A stretch of 64,000 bases of DNA, taken from M3007 sp035299505 (GTDB taxonomy: Bacteria; Bacteroidota; Bacteroidia; Chitinophagales; Saprospiraceae). The notes under the pieces are model-generated. The model was not told where the DNA came from, searched no databases, and saw only the letters and a list, made by a program, of their open reading frames with translations. The stretch spans positions 1 through 64,000 of the forward strand of contig DATGWL010000028.1 of NCBI GenBank assembly GCA_035299505.1. Direction: 5' to 3'. Positions within the stretch are counted from its first letter, which is position 1. Each line of letters opens with the position of its first letter. This document shows positions 26,153 through 34,981 of this stretch, one piece after another. The position numbers and the translations under genes are program-made.

Positions 26153-26941
26153 ATGAAAGCAACCAGTATTCCTCAACATGAGGCTACATTTCGCCAGACT
26201 GGCATTGATTCCAGTGGGACCAAGTTTATACTTACTGATGAATTTGCCAAAATACAGGACAAGGCAGGTGGCCAAATAGCTCTGGTAGATTGTGTCAAAC
26301 AAGTACCTGACAAATCCTATTACTATGAGGAGGAATTTCCGAAAGAACGCATTGTACTGCATTTCACAGCAGGTTATTTGAAGGGTGATATCGCACAACT
26401 TTCCAGGAAAAGTGTAGAGGTTTCAGTACCCTTCGTGATTGCTCGTTCGGGTCATATCTACAACCTTTGGGCCTCCAAATACTGGTCGTATCACCTGGGC
26501 GCCGGCGCTATTGGCGGGAATACAGCCATGAGTCAGCGCAGCATTGGTATAGAAATCTCCAACATTGGCTTTTTGCGCAAAAAAACCGGAGGTTTGCTCC
26601 ATACCGTCTACAGTACTGAAGATGTGTATTGCACAGACAAGGAAACAACCTTTTTCCAAAAACTACCCAGTCCATATCGTGGCGAACAATACTACGCCAC
26701 CTTCACCAACGCCCAGTACGTGGCTCTGGTTCAACTGCTGCGTTTTCTTACTGCGCGTTACAAGATTCCACGCACCTTTTTACCGGTAGCCAAACGTTTT
26801 GATCCGTTTGCCTCCACAGCAGAAGCCGAAGGATTTAAGGGTATCTGTTCCCACGTCAATTTCCGTCCAACAGGCAAATGGGATATTGGGCCGGCATTTA
26901 ACTGGGGCAAACTGGAAAAGGGCTTGAAAATCGGGGCTTAA
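26153..26941 (+). CDS. N-acetylmuramoyl-L-alanine amidase (Amidase_2 family), no signal peptide (262 aa)
   Basis: The central domain follows the type-2 amidase/PGRP fold. RIVLHFTAG (His about residue 70) supplies the first zinc ligand. A middle region has MSQRSIGIEISNIG, and CSHVNFRPTGKWDIGPAF supplies the second His and the catalytic-side residues. Such enzymes cleave the amide between MurNAc and L-Ala in peptidoglycan. No signal peptide or transmembrane helix is visible, so the enzyme is either cytoplasmic, released by lysis or a non-classical route, or a domesticated lysin; no phage genes are nearby. The first ~60 residues are not recognised. The next gene, an ECF sigma factor, begins 115 bp downstream. 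Confidence 0.82.
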   Translation: MKATSIPQHEATFRQTGIDSSGTKFILTDEFAKIQDKAGGQIALVDCVKQVPDKSYYYEEEFPKERIVLHFTAGYLKGDIAQLSRKSVEVSVPFVIARSGHIYNLWASKYWSYHLGAGAIGGNTAMSQRSIGIEISNIGFLRKKTGGLLHTVYSTEDVYCTDKETTFFQKLPSPYRGEQYYATFTNAQYVALVQLLRFLTARYKIPRTFLPVAKRFDPFASTAEAEGFKGICSHVNFRPTGKWDIGPAFNWGKLEKGLKIGA

Positions 26942-27055
26942 GAACATAACGGGAATTTTCTCGGCAGGTTAAAAATAAATATTGACCTGTTGTTCACATA
27001 TCACGCATGCCGGGCATTAACCTGTAAATGCGCCGCTCTACCATTATCCGAGCGT

Positions 27056-27595
27056 ATGAATGGTAACCAAAACGAATTAGAAGCCTTTCGGAAAAACCCT
27101 AACCAAACGGTTTCGGGTTTATACCAAAACTGTCGCCCCAAATTCATCGGCTGGGGGAAGGATGCTACGCGCACAAGCGTACATGACCTTGCCGATATTT
27201 TTCAAAACGCCGTAATGATTATGGTGCTCAACCTGGAATCGGGCCGGCTCACTGAGCTGGTTGGAACCTTGTGTACCTATTTGTTTGGTATTGGAAAAAA
27301 CCTATTGCAAGCTTTTCGGAGAAAACAGGGCAGAATCGGATTGCCGGGCGATGATGCGTTCCCATATGTAAAGGGAACTGATGCAGGCGCCGAAGAAGCT
27401 ATGATGATTCAGGAGTCGGAAGCTCATCTGTGGGCAAGAGTAGATGCCTTGGGAGAACCCGGCCGCAGTTTGCTGATCCTCACGTACCGCGATGGACTTA
27501 ACAGTCAGGAAATTGCAGATGTGCTAGGGTATTCGAGCCCGGAAGTAGTACGGCAACTACGCAAACGTTGTCTGGACAAACTTAGAAAACAATAG
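27056..27595 (+). CDS. ECF-type RNA polymerase sigma factor (179 aa)
   Basis: The N-terminal sigma-70 region 2 is divergent (VHDLADIFQNAVMIMVLNLE, then LCTYLFGIGKNLLQAFRRKQ, the -10 recognition helix). The C-terminal region 4 helix-turn-helix is RDGLNSQEIADVLGYSSPEV. The length fits ECF sigma factors. It is followed 85 bp downstream by a protein with a single transmembrane helix and TPR-like repeats that could act as its anti-sigma or sensor partner. The start MNGNQNE at 27056 is preferred over an upstream in-frame codon that adds a Cys-rich stretch unlike the family. The regulated genes cannot be told from the sequence. Confidence 0.8.
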   Translation: MNGNQNELEAFRKNPNQTVSGLYQNCRPKFIGWGKDATRTSVHDLADIFQNAVMIMVLNLESGRLTELVGTLCTYLFGIGKNLLQAFRRKQGRIGLPGDDAFPYVKGTDAGAEEAMMIQESEAHLWARVDALGEPGRSLLILTYRDGLNSQEIADVLGYSSPEVVRQLRKRCLDKLRKQ

Positions 27596-27679
27596 CTAAT
27601 TAGTTAATATAGACCTTTCAAACCTTACTCCAATGAACAAATCCATTTCGCCTCTTTTGGCATCAACGATGACTAAAAA

Positions 27680-28438
27680 ATGGAAAACCGATCAGAACAC
27701 CTTCTTGAGGCATACTTTGCCCATTCGCTTACAGAGGCTGAAGCAGCCGAACTAACATCCCTGCTTCAGTCTGATCAGGACCTGGCTGCTGAAATACGCT
27801 TCAGGCAACAAATCGTCCGTGCAGTCCAGGATAAATCCCTGCGTGCCGGGATAGAAAATCCGGATTGGGCAAAAGCCACCATTCCTCCTTCCGGCTCAGG
27901 TGCGGGTCCCGCCATCAAACGACAAATGTGGTCCAGATACATGTATGCTGCTGCTGCTGTGGTTGTTGTACTGGTATTTGCCTGGTTTTTTATCCCAGCC
28001 AGTTCAAAAGCTGATTTGATTGCCAGTCAAACAGCATCATTTCCCAACAAAATGACTTTTAAAAGTCTGGGGAAAGAAGCTTTAACCGTTCCACCTGAAG
28101 TGATACAGGCATTTAATCTGTACGATCAGCAAAACTACTCAGCTGCGGCTCCAGCCATCGAGAAAATTGTATCCACCTATCCAGACATAGTGGACTATCG
28201 TTTTTACTGGGGCGTATCACTGGTTCATATCCAACAATATGCACAAGCCATAAATGCGCTGGAACCGGTTTCCTTAAGCCAAAATGATTACCAAACCGTT
28301 AGTTTATACTACCTCGGACTAGCATATGCAGGCAATCAGGAAACAGACAAAGCCAAAACCACCCTCCAACGCTATGTAAATGCGCCAGACGGGGTAACCT
28401 ACCGAAAACAAGCCTTACACATCCTCAATAACTTGTAA
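27680..28438 (+). CDS. Membrane-anchored TPR protein, probable anti-sigma/sensor partner (252 aa)
   Basis: The N-terminal ~90 residues are cytoplasmic and helical (EHLLEAYFAHSLTEAEAAEL resembles zinc-free anti-sigma N-termini). They are followed by one transmembrane helix (YMYAAAAVVVVLVFAWFFI, about residues 88-108) and a C-terminal periplasmic domain with two or three TPR-like pairs (AFNLYDQQNYSAAAPAIEKI, SLYYLGLAYAGNQETDKAK). Directly downstream of an ECF sigma gene in the same orientation, it fits a membrane anti-sigma factor that senses an envelope signal; this role is inference from architecture and position. Confidence 0.7.
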   Translation: MENRSEHLLEAYFAHSLTEAEAAELTSLLQSDQDLAAEIRFRQQIVRAVQDKSLRAGIENPDWAKATIPPSGSGAGPAIKRQMWSRYMYAAAAVVVVLVFAWFFIPASSKADLIASQTASFPNKMTFKSLGKEALTVPPEVIQAFNLYDQQNYSAAAPAIEKIVSTYPDIVDYRFYWGVSLVHIQQYAQAINALEPVSLSQNDYQTVSLYYLGLAYAGNQETDKAKTTLQRYVNAPDGVTYRKQALHILNNL

Positions 28439-28500
28439 CAAGGAAAGCTGTTTCTATTAGTCGCTTTTTTATTTTTACCGCAGGGCGGAGAGACGCAGAG

Positions 28501-28549
28501 GTGCTTAAACTGAGAGTCTCACTTTGAGTGAGACTCTCAGTTTAAGCAC
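28501..28549. terminator. Perfect 23-bp hairpin between convergent genes
   Basis: GTGCTTAAACTGAGAG TCTCACT and its exact reverse complement are separated by only TTG. The structure lies between the TPR/anti-sigma gene (+) and porZ (-). It is flanked by a GCAGGGCGGAGAGACGCAG arm (left) and a CCTTCGTGCC word arm (right, 28569-28621, running up to the porZ stop). No T-run follows; a role as a bidirectional terminator or 3'-end stabiliser is likely. Confidence 0.75.
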
Positions 28550-28624
28550 AAACCAGCAGCGAAACTGCTAATATCTTTGCGCCTTCGTGCCTTTGCGCCT
28601 TCGTGTTTCTCCTTCGTGCCTTGC

Positions 28625-30967
28625 CTAGTGGAGGAAGACCAGTTTAGTAACGATCGCATCTGGCTCATCAAATGAAGCCTGGCTGGTGGCATAGATCATG
28701 TATACACCAGAAGCAACACGTCGCCCAAGGTAGTCTTTACCATTCCAAACAGCCTGACCGCCCAGGGCTTTCCCTTCATATACCAGATGCCCTGCGGTGT
28801 CGGTCACTTTGATATTGGCATCTCTGGCTAATCCGTAGATAGCAATCGGGCCATCGTAACCGGGCTGTACAGGATTGGGGTATGCATACGCACCCGGACG
28901 GTTTACTTTTCCGCCTTCTGTGGCGCCTGTGCGCAGGGAAACAAGTCCTTTTTCCGTGCCAATCCAGGCTTCTCCTGTGACAGGATTCACAGCAATATCT
29001 GTAATAGCATTATCGAAAAGCGGACTGTTGGTATTGGTATAACGTGCAATCTGGGTAAGTGCATCCGGCGACTGTACAAAAACGCCATTGGTGGTTCCGA
29101 ACCATTTTTGGTTGGCGCCATCTATGGCAATGGATTTTACGTCTTCCGTTTCCAAAAGGTAGCCATTGAATCCATCCACATTTACAATGCGGCGGCGGCC
29201 TTTACAATCCTCATCAAACACATTTGCGCCACATTCAAAACTAACAGCGCCTTGTTGTGTACCTACCCATACATCACCATCTAAGTCTACTGAAATACAG
29301 TTGATGAAATTAGTGGGCAAAACGCTGTTGGCCGTGGTAATTACCCGATACCGGTCGTCTGATTCACTTTCCAGGTCCGAACCTGAATCATACACTAATA
29401 TACCCGCGCTAAAGGCGATAACAAACCATTTATACCCATTTTGGTCCACAGCCACCTGCAACAGATTGTTGGCAGGAGCTCCGGTAAAATTGAGCAGAGT
29501 TCCGTCTGGTTTCAATACAGCGATGGGTGAATTGGCGCCATAGTTACTGATCCAGAGGTTTTCATCCTGGTCAAAAGCGAGCCCACCGATTGCGGTGCGG
29601 TTTTCACCGGAATTGCCGGCATTTTGGAGGATAGAGTTGTTTTTGCTGTATCTCCGCACATAATTATCCTCCTCATCGAATTCCAGAAGACCTCCCAACC
29701 AACTTCCGGTAAATACATGGTTATCTGAAGGACGTACCACAACTTTCCATAAATCTTTGTAAGATTCTTCGCCATCTACAATTTCAGGAACCGTTCTTTC
29801 AGACCAATCATTCCAAACCCCGTTTTTAAACCGGTAAACCCCATCCCGGTAGCCTACCACACCCAGATTGGGCGCCGGCCCGGGTGTTGCCACATAGGTG
29901 GTTCCATCTGAGGAAAAGGCAATTTCTGAACTCCTGTGTGCATATGGTGAGGCAAACTTAAACTGATCGCAGGTACCTGCGTTGAGGTCCAGATACCTGA
30001 ACTTGTCGGTTAAGTCTGCCAGCCAAAATTCTTTAGTACCGTCTTCTATACCAAACAGGGGTAGTTCAGCGCTACAACTTCCCTGAATTTCGTATTTAAA
30101 GTCTGGTGTTTCAAAATATTCAATTACCCCCAAACCAAAATTATTGGGATCACCCCAGCCAGCCAGCATACCAGAGCCTTCTGCACTAAGATATTTAACA
30201 GACCGCTGCGGGTGACTGCCCACTTCAACCACATTAGCACCATCGTAGCGCAGGAGCTTTTTGTCAACCCCCAGCCACAATTGGCCATTCCAGATGCACA
30301 TTTCATTGTAGGAGGCGCTGGAAATAAACCCGGAGGATTCGGTCATTTCTTCCCAACGACTGAAATCAGCGGGGTTAACATCGTTTTCCGGCAGGCGGAA
30401 AAGTCCGTCTTCCGTTCCTGCCCACAGGTAGCCATTGTACCTGGCGAATGATCGAACAGGGATATTGGTAAACACTGTGTATACCGCTTCCGTTTGCTGA
30501 AGATCGAACTTCAACACGCCAAAACCACAGGCAAAAAAGGCCTGCTTTCCGTCAAAAAACACGTTGTAAATCTGCTTATCTCCCACAATATTGGGGTTTT
30601 TCTGAATGATAGGCAGATTGATCACCGATTCATCCCCGGGATAATACAGGTCGATATTGCTGTTGGTGTATGTGATTACTACCAGCTGCGATGCCGAATT
30701 GTACCGCACCAGGCTGATACCAACATCACTGAGACCCTCCACTTTGGTGACAAACCTTGTTGAACGATCAACTTTATCCAGTTCTACCAGGGCCCATTCT
30801 GTGGAAAAATAGACATAATCCTGGCTTTGGGTAACATACCGGGCTCTCTGCCAGGGAAGATGTTGCCTCCACTCGCCTATGGTCAACGGTGGAAAAATGG
30901 TGTCAATTTGGCCGGCAAGACCGGTGCTACAAAAAGTAATCAGTAAAAAAGCGGAGAATAAACGCAT
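28625..30967 (-). CDS. porZ: PorZ-like T9SS cell-surface protein with two beta-propellers and sorting domain (780 aa)
   Basis: It has a signal peptide (MRLFSAFLLITFCSTGLAGQ) and an N-terminal PorZ-type propeller (GEWRQHLPWQRARYVTQSQ, GLSDVGISLVRYNSASQLVV, TYTNSNIDLYYPGDE). A second propeller has two-component-regulator-like blades (LWISNYG, VWVGTQQGAVSF, KWFGTTNGVFV, AWIGTEKGLVSL). The C-terminal T9SS type A sorting domain runs from YAYPNPVQPGYDG to TKLVFLH. PorZ is part of the outer-membrane attachment complex that processes and anchors T9SS cargo. The length fits known PorZ proteins (about 780). It follows nadD on the same strand. The start at 30967 is set by the signal peptide. Confidence 0.83.
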   Translation of the reverse strand: MRLFSAFLLITFCSTGLAGQIDTIFPPLTIGEWRQHLPWQRARYVTQSQDYVYFSTEWALVELDKVDRSTRFVTKVEGLSDVGISLVRYNSASQLVVITYTNSNIDLYYPGDESVINLPIIQKNPNIVGDKQIYNVFFDGKQAFFACGFGVLKFDLQQTEAVYTVFTNIPVRSFARYNGYLWAGTEDGLFRLPENDVNPADFSRWEEMTESSGFISSASYNEMCIWNGQLWLGVDKKLLRYDGANVVEVGSHPQRSVKYLSAEGSGMLAGWGDPNNFGLGVIEYFETPDFKYEIQGSCSAELPLFGIEDGTKEFWLADLTDKFRYLDLNAGTCDQFKFASPYAHRSSEIAFSSDGTTYVATPGPAPNLGVVGYRDGVYRFKNGVWNDWSERTVPEIVDGEESYKDLWKVVVRPSDNHVFTGSWLGGLLEFDEEDNYVRRYSKNNSILQNAGNSGENRTAIGGLAFDQDENLWISNYGANSPIAVLKPDGTLLNFTGAPANNLLQVAVDQNGYKWFVIAFSAGILVYDSGSDLESESDDRYRVITTANSVLPTNFINCISVDLDGDVWVGTQQGAVSFECGANVFDEDCKGRRRIVNVDGFNGYLLETEDVKSIAIDGANQKWFGTTNGVFVQSPDALTQIARYTNTNSPLFDNAITDIAVNPVTGEAWIGTEKGLVSLRTGATEGGKVNRPGAYAYPNPVQPGYDGPIAIYGLARDANIKVTDTAGHLVYEGKALGGQAVWNGKDYLGRRVASGVYMIYATSQASFDEPDAIVTKLVFLH

Positions 30968-31041
30968 ATCGATCAGGCGATGCAATGGTTAAGTTGTGGG
31001 AATTGGCGCAGAAATGGGTTGGGGGGTTGCCTTTATACTGT

Positions 31042-31617
31042 TTATTGCCGATACAACTTGCCTGATTCCAGGTATTCCCACACGGCTTCCGGAACAAGGT
31101 ATCTTACAGATTTGCCCGCCTGCAAACATTCCCGGATGTAGGTAGCAGAAATATCCAGTGGAGGCGGCTCAAATACCCGAATCCTGGGGTGATGTGCCAG
31201 CTCTCCGAGTTCATATCCTGGTCGTTTATACACATAAATATCATAGCCGGCCAGAATTTGTTCGTAGTTTTTCCACAAGTGCAGGGAGCCAAGGTTATCG
31301 CCACCCATGATGAGCACAAATTGATGTTCCGGGTATTTTTCGTTCAGAAAACTCAGCGTATCAATGGTATAAGACGGCTTGGGCAATTGGAACTCTACGT
31401 CAGATGCCTTGAGCTTGGGATTATCTCCAATGCCCAGGTGCACCAGATGAAGCCGGTCGTGATCCCTGGCGAGCGTCTTTTTGGGTTTGAGCGGATTTTG
31501 TGGGCTCACTACCATCCAAACCCGATCGAGGTCTGTTTGGGTGGCCATATAATTGGCAATAATGAGGTGCCCGATATGAATGGGGTTAAAGGAGCCGAAA
31601 AAGAGGCCTATTTTCAT
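31042..31617 (-). CDS. nadD: Nicotinate-nucleotide adenylyltransferase (191 aa)
   Basis: It has the nucleotidyltransferase signature GSFNPIHIGHL (residues 8-18) for ATP binding, with the two histidines of the HxGH motif, and the C-terminal ISATYIRE motif (ISxTxxR family). The enzyme joins ATP and nicotinate mononucleotide to make deamido-NAD in NAD biosynthesis. The length is normal. The start MKIGLFFGS is the family's start; an upstream in-frame codon adds only three residues. It is separated by 74 bp from porZ downstream on the same strand. A TACTTTCG near-match to the -7 promoter lies just upstream. Divergent to uvrD. Confidence 0.93.
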   Translation of the reverse strand: MKIGLFFGSFNPIHIGHLIIANYMATQTDLDRVWMVVSPQNPLKPKKTLARDHDRLHLVHLGIGDNPKLKASDVEFQLPKPSYTIDTLSFLNEKYPEHQFVLIMGGDNLGSLHLWKNYEQILAGYDIYVYKRPGYELGELAHHPRIRVFEPPPLDISATYIRECLQAGKSVRYLVPEAVWEYLESGKLYRQ

Positions 31618-31714
31618 GCAAATCAAATTGAGAAAGGCGAAAGTAAGGCAAGATAGTCTTTCCCTTTCAAAACATTTTATTTATAGTAAAGGCTACGCGC
31701 CTTGCCATCTTTCC

Positions 31715-31722
31715 TACCTTTG
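31715..31722 (+). promoter_or_regulatory. -7 promoter element of uvrD/pcrA
   Basis: TACCTTTG matches TAnnTTTG, 52 bp before the chosen ATG at 31774. It follows longer in-frame starts, supporting the shorter protein. Confidence 0.55.
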
Positions 31723-31773
31723 TGCAGGATTAACCCAAAAACAGGAATCTCAAAGCGCAAGCTACCAGCCTTT

Positions 31774-34089
31774 ATGTCTTATCTCGACGAGCTTAACCCC
31801 GTTCAACGTGCTGCTGTAACGAATATTGAAGGTCCGATACTGGTCATTGCCGGTCCGGGATCAGGCAAAACCCGTGTGTTGACCTACCGGATAGCGCATT
31901 TGCTGGAGCATCATGTGCCTCCCCGCGAAATCCTGGCGCTCACCTTTACCAACAAAAGCGCCCGGGAAATGAAAGACCGGATTGAAAAGGTGGTAGGTTC
32001 ATCCGCACAACAGGTATGGGCAGGCACGTTTCACTCCATTTTTGCCCGGATTTTACGCTATGAGGCTGAAAAAATCGGTTATCCATCTTCCTTTACCATT
32101 TATGATTCAGATGATACCCTAAGTGTCATTAAGGCCATCATTAAAGAAATGAACCTGGATCCAACGGTATACAACCCGTCTGCGGTCAGGTCAAGAATTT
32201 CTTTGTGTAAAAGCAACCTGATTACCCCTCCCCTGTACCGGCAAAATGCCGATATGATGCAACAGGACAGAGCAGCGAGGAAGCCTTATGTGGTGGATAT
32301 TTATGAAAAATACGTAGCTCGTTGCCAGCGCTCCGGTGCAATGGATTTTGACGACCTGCTCTACCAGTTATACCGCTTATTTCAACAAAATCCGGATAAT
32401 GTGGTGGATAAATATCGGCGTCGGTTCAGGTTTGTACATGTAGACGAGTTTCAGGACACCAACTTTTTGCAATATGCCATTTTAAGGCAACTGGTAAAAT
32501 ACGAGGGAAGTCAGGAAAATGTGTTCATTGTAGGCGACGATGCCCAGAGTATATATGCTTTCCGTGGGGCAACCATCGACAATATCCTGGATTTTGAGAA
32601 GGACTACCCTACCCTGAAAACCTTTAAACTGGAACAAAATTACCGAAGTACGCACCACATCGTGGAAGCTGCCAATGAGGTAATTTCCTATAATCGCCGG
32701 CAACTGCCTAAAACCATCTGGACTAGCCGCGAAGAGCGCAACAAGATCAAACTGCTCAAATGTGTCACCGACGATGAGGAAGCCAAGCGAGTAGCAGATC
32801 TGATTCTGGAACAAAAGCACCGGTATCATTTACCTAACTCCGAAATTGCTGTTTTGTACCGAACCAATGCGCAAAGCCGCAAGTTTGAGGAACATTTACG
32901 CAAAATAAACCTTCAATACCGGGTTTTTGGAGGCATGTCGTTTTACCAGCGCAAAGAGGTAAAAGACCTGGTGGCTTACCTGAGGCTGGCCGTAAACCCC
33001 AGAGATGAAGAAGCCCTGCGGCGAATCATCAATTACCCCACACGGGGCATCAGCGATGCAACCATTGATAAAATCAGCTCTTTGGCCGGGGCTACAAACA
33101 GCACCATGTGGGAAGCCATGTTGCACCCTGCGCTCGACATAACAGACCGGGCTAAGAAGTCGCTGGCTGGATTTCGGAATATGGTGGAAGACTGGCAAAA
33201 ACGAGCCGCTTCTGAATCGGCATTCAAGCTGGCTGCCGAGATATTGCGCAAATCAGGATTGCACGAATTACTAAAGAGTGATACCAGTCCGGAAGGCATT
33301 GGCCGTTTGGAAAACGTCAACGCCGTTTTAGACGCCATTTCGGAGTTTGCCGATACCCAAAACGCCAATGCCGTCAACAATGACCCTGCACTGGCGGGCG
33401 GCTTTGAAGCATCACTGGCAGCATACCTGCAAACCATCACACTCCTCACCGATGCCGATGATACCGCAGAAGGTTCAGACTACATTACGCTGATGAGTGT
33501 GCACTCAGCCAAGGGACTTGAGTTCAAGAGTGTTTTTGTTACGGGTATGGAGGAACAATTGTTCCCTTCATTTATGTCGCTGGAAGATCCTAAAGGACTG
33601 GATGAAGAACGGCGTTTGTTTTATGTGGCCATCACCAGAGCCAAGGAGCACTTAACCATATGTTTTGCCCAAAACCGGTATCGTTTTGGCCAGATTCGCG
33701 CCAATGAGCCTTCCAGATTTTTGGAAGAAATAGATATCAAACACTTTGATGTGGTGGGCGGCATTGGCGCTGCGCGCAATAGCTTTCAGGGGTCAAGAGA
33801 GCCGCAGCAACCTGCCCGGCCTGGCGCCAGCTTAAGTGGGAATTTTGCCAATCCAAGATTGCGTACCATGCAACAGGCCGCTAATGCCAGGGTGAATGCG
33901 CCTATTGAAGCATCGCCAGTAGAAGCTTTGGTGGAAGGCGTGAACGTGTTGCACCAAAAATTCGGGGAAGGGCAAATTGTGAGCGTAGAAGGCCCGAAAG
34001 ACAACCGGGTGGCTACCATCCGCTTCAAGAACGACGATATGCCGGAGCGGAGGATTGTGTTGAAATTCGCGAAATTACAGGTGATATAG
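31774..34089 (+). CDS. uvrD: UvrD/PcrA-type superfamily 1 DNA helicase (771 aa)
   Basis: The helicase motifs are in order: Q-motif LNPVQRAAV, motif I GPGSGKTR (residues 27-34), motif II DEFQDTN (about 223), motif III with GDDAQSIYAFRGA, motif IV/V/VI including LMSVHSAKGLEFKSVF and EERRLFYVAITRAKEHL. The C-terminal tail (VLHQKFGEGQIVSVEG) is the PcrA-type Tudor-like domain that binds RNA polymerase in Firmicutes PcrA. It unwinds DNA 3'-5' in excision repair and clears replication/transcription conflicts. The start at MSYLDEL is selected because the promoter overlaps the longer frame. The stop is followed by a long hairpin between it and fabG. Confidence 0.93.
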   Translation: MSYLDELNPVQRAAVTNIEGPILVIAGPGSGKTRVLTYRIAHLLEHHVPPREILALTFTNKSAREMKDRIEKVVGSSAQQVWAGTFHSIFARILRYEAEKIGYPSSFTIYDSDDTLSVIKAIIKEMNLDPTVYNPSAVRSRISLCKSNLITPPLYRQNADMMQQDRAARKPYVVDIYEKYVARCQRSGAMDFDDLLYQLYRLFQQNPDNVVDKYRRRFRFVHVDEFQDTNFLQYAILRQLVKYEGSQENVFIVGDDAQSIYAFRGATIDNILDFEKDYPTLKTFKLEQNYRSTHHIVEAANEVISYNRRQLPKTIWTSREERNKIKLLKCVTDDEEAKRVADLILEQKHRYHLPNSEIAVLYRTNAQSRKFEEHLRKINLQYRVFGGMSFYQRKEVKDLVAYLRLAVNPRDEEALRRIINYPTRGISDATIDKISSLAGATNSTMWEAMLHPALDITDRAKKSLAGFRNMVEDWQKRAASESAFKLAAEILRKSGLHELLKSDTSPEGIGRLENVNAVLDAISEFADTQNANAVNNDPALAGGFEASLAAYLQTITLLTDADDTAEGSDYITLMSVHSAKGLEFKSVFVTGMEEQLFPSFMSLEDPKGLDEERRLFYVAITRAKEHLTICFAQNRYRFGQIRANEPSRFLEEIDIKHFDVVGGIGAARNSFQGSREPQQPARPGASLSGNFANPRLRTMQQAANARVNAPIEASPVEALVEGVNVLHQKFGEGQIVSVEGPKDNRVATIRFKNDDMPERRIVLKFAKLQVI

Positions 34090-34096
34090 GAGCGGC

Positions 34097-34182
34097 TTAC
34101 CACTAAGCCACAGAGGGCACAAAGAGATACTAAGTGTATAATTCCTGAGTGTCTCTTTGTGCCCTCCGTGGCTTGGTGGTAA
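34097..34182. repeat. Long inverted repeat between convergent uvrD and fabG
   Basis: Arms 34097-34127 and 34152-34182 pair over 31 nt with 2 mismatches (TTACCACTAAGCCAC... / ...GTGGCTTGGTGGTAA). The element fills nearly the whole gap between the uvrD and fabG stop codons. It belongs to the family of GGGCACAAAGAG-type word palindromes; strings of this type are a known kind of dispersed intergenic repeat in other genomes. A likely bidirectional terminator or 3'-end stabiliser. Confidence 0.8.
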
Positions 34183-34186
34183 AAAA

Positions 34187-34927
34187 CTAAATATTCAACC
34201 CACCACAAACAGAAATGACCTGTCCGGTGATGTAGGCGCCCATATCGGAGGCCAGGAACACGCAGGTGTTGGCTACATCATCGCCGGAACCCAGGCGTTT
34301 GAGGGGGATAGCTGCCAGGTAGCCTTCCTTGGTTTTTTCATCCAGCGCATCAGTCATTTCCGTGGCGATGAAGCCCGGCGCTACGGCATTACACCGAATA
34401 CCGCGGGAGCCGTATTCCTTGGCAATGGATTTGGAGAAACCAATGATGCCTGCTTTGGACGCGGCATAGTTGGCCTGCCCCTGTTGGCCAAACACCCCTA
34501 CCACAGAACTCATATTGATGATACTGCCGCCGGTGCGAATCATCGGTTTGAGGGCGTGTTTGGTCAGATTGAACACAGATTTGAGGTTGGTTTGGATTAC
34601 CTCATCCCACTGTTGTTCCGTCATGCGCAGCATCAGGGTATCCCGGGTAATACCGGCGTTATTGATCACAATATCCAGTTTGCCAAAATCAGCCACCACC
34701 TGGCCGATGAGCGTTTCCGCCTGGGCAAAATCGCCGGCATCACTTTGATAGGCTTTGGCATTGGCGCCAAGCTCAGCAGCCAGCTTTTCTGCTCTGGCCT
34801 GTGAAGAAGGAGATACATACGTGAAAGCTACTTTCGCGCCGTTTGCGACAAACTTGCGCACGAGCGCTTCGCCAATACCACGTGAGCCGCCGGTAATCAG
34901 GGCTACTTTTCCGTCGAGTAATGTCAT
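34187..34927 (-). CDS. fabG: 3-oxoacyl-[acyl-carrier-protein] reductase (246 aa)
   Basis: This is a classical SDR with the TGGSRGIG nucleotide-binding motif (residues 12-19), NNAG (89-92), Asn114, Ser141 and YAASK (Tyr154/Lys158), and the FabG C-terminal text VISVCGGLNI. It reduces 3-oxoacyl-ACP with NADPH in the elongation cycle of fatty-acid synthesis. The length is standard and all catalytic residues are present (compare the SDR-like protein at 15628, which lacks Tyr). A CAACTTTG near-match to the -7 promoter is at 34959-34966. Downstream on the same strand, sdaA is a separate unit. Confidence 0.93.
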   Translation of the reverse strand: MTLLDGKVALITGGSRGIGEALVRKFVANGAKVAFTYVSPSSQARAEKLAAELGANAKAYQSDAGDFAQAETLIGQVVADFGKLDIVINNAGITRDTLMLRMTEQQWDEVIQTNLKSVFNLTKHALKPMIRTGGSIINMSSVVGVFGQQGQANYAASKAGIIGFSKSIAKEYGSRGIRCNAVAPGFIATEMTDALDEKTKEGYLAAIPLKRLGSGDDVANTCVFLASDMGAYITGQVISVCGGLNI

Positions 34928-34981
34928 AATGGAATGAAAATGTTGGTTTTAGGAGCTGCAAAGTTGAGAAAACTTGCCGGA

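Noticed and set aside
27633..27752. Small plus-strand ORF (39 codons) between the sigma factor and its partner
   Set aside because: Overlaps the start of the 252-aa gene in another frame; no signal or conserved pattern.
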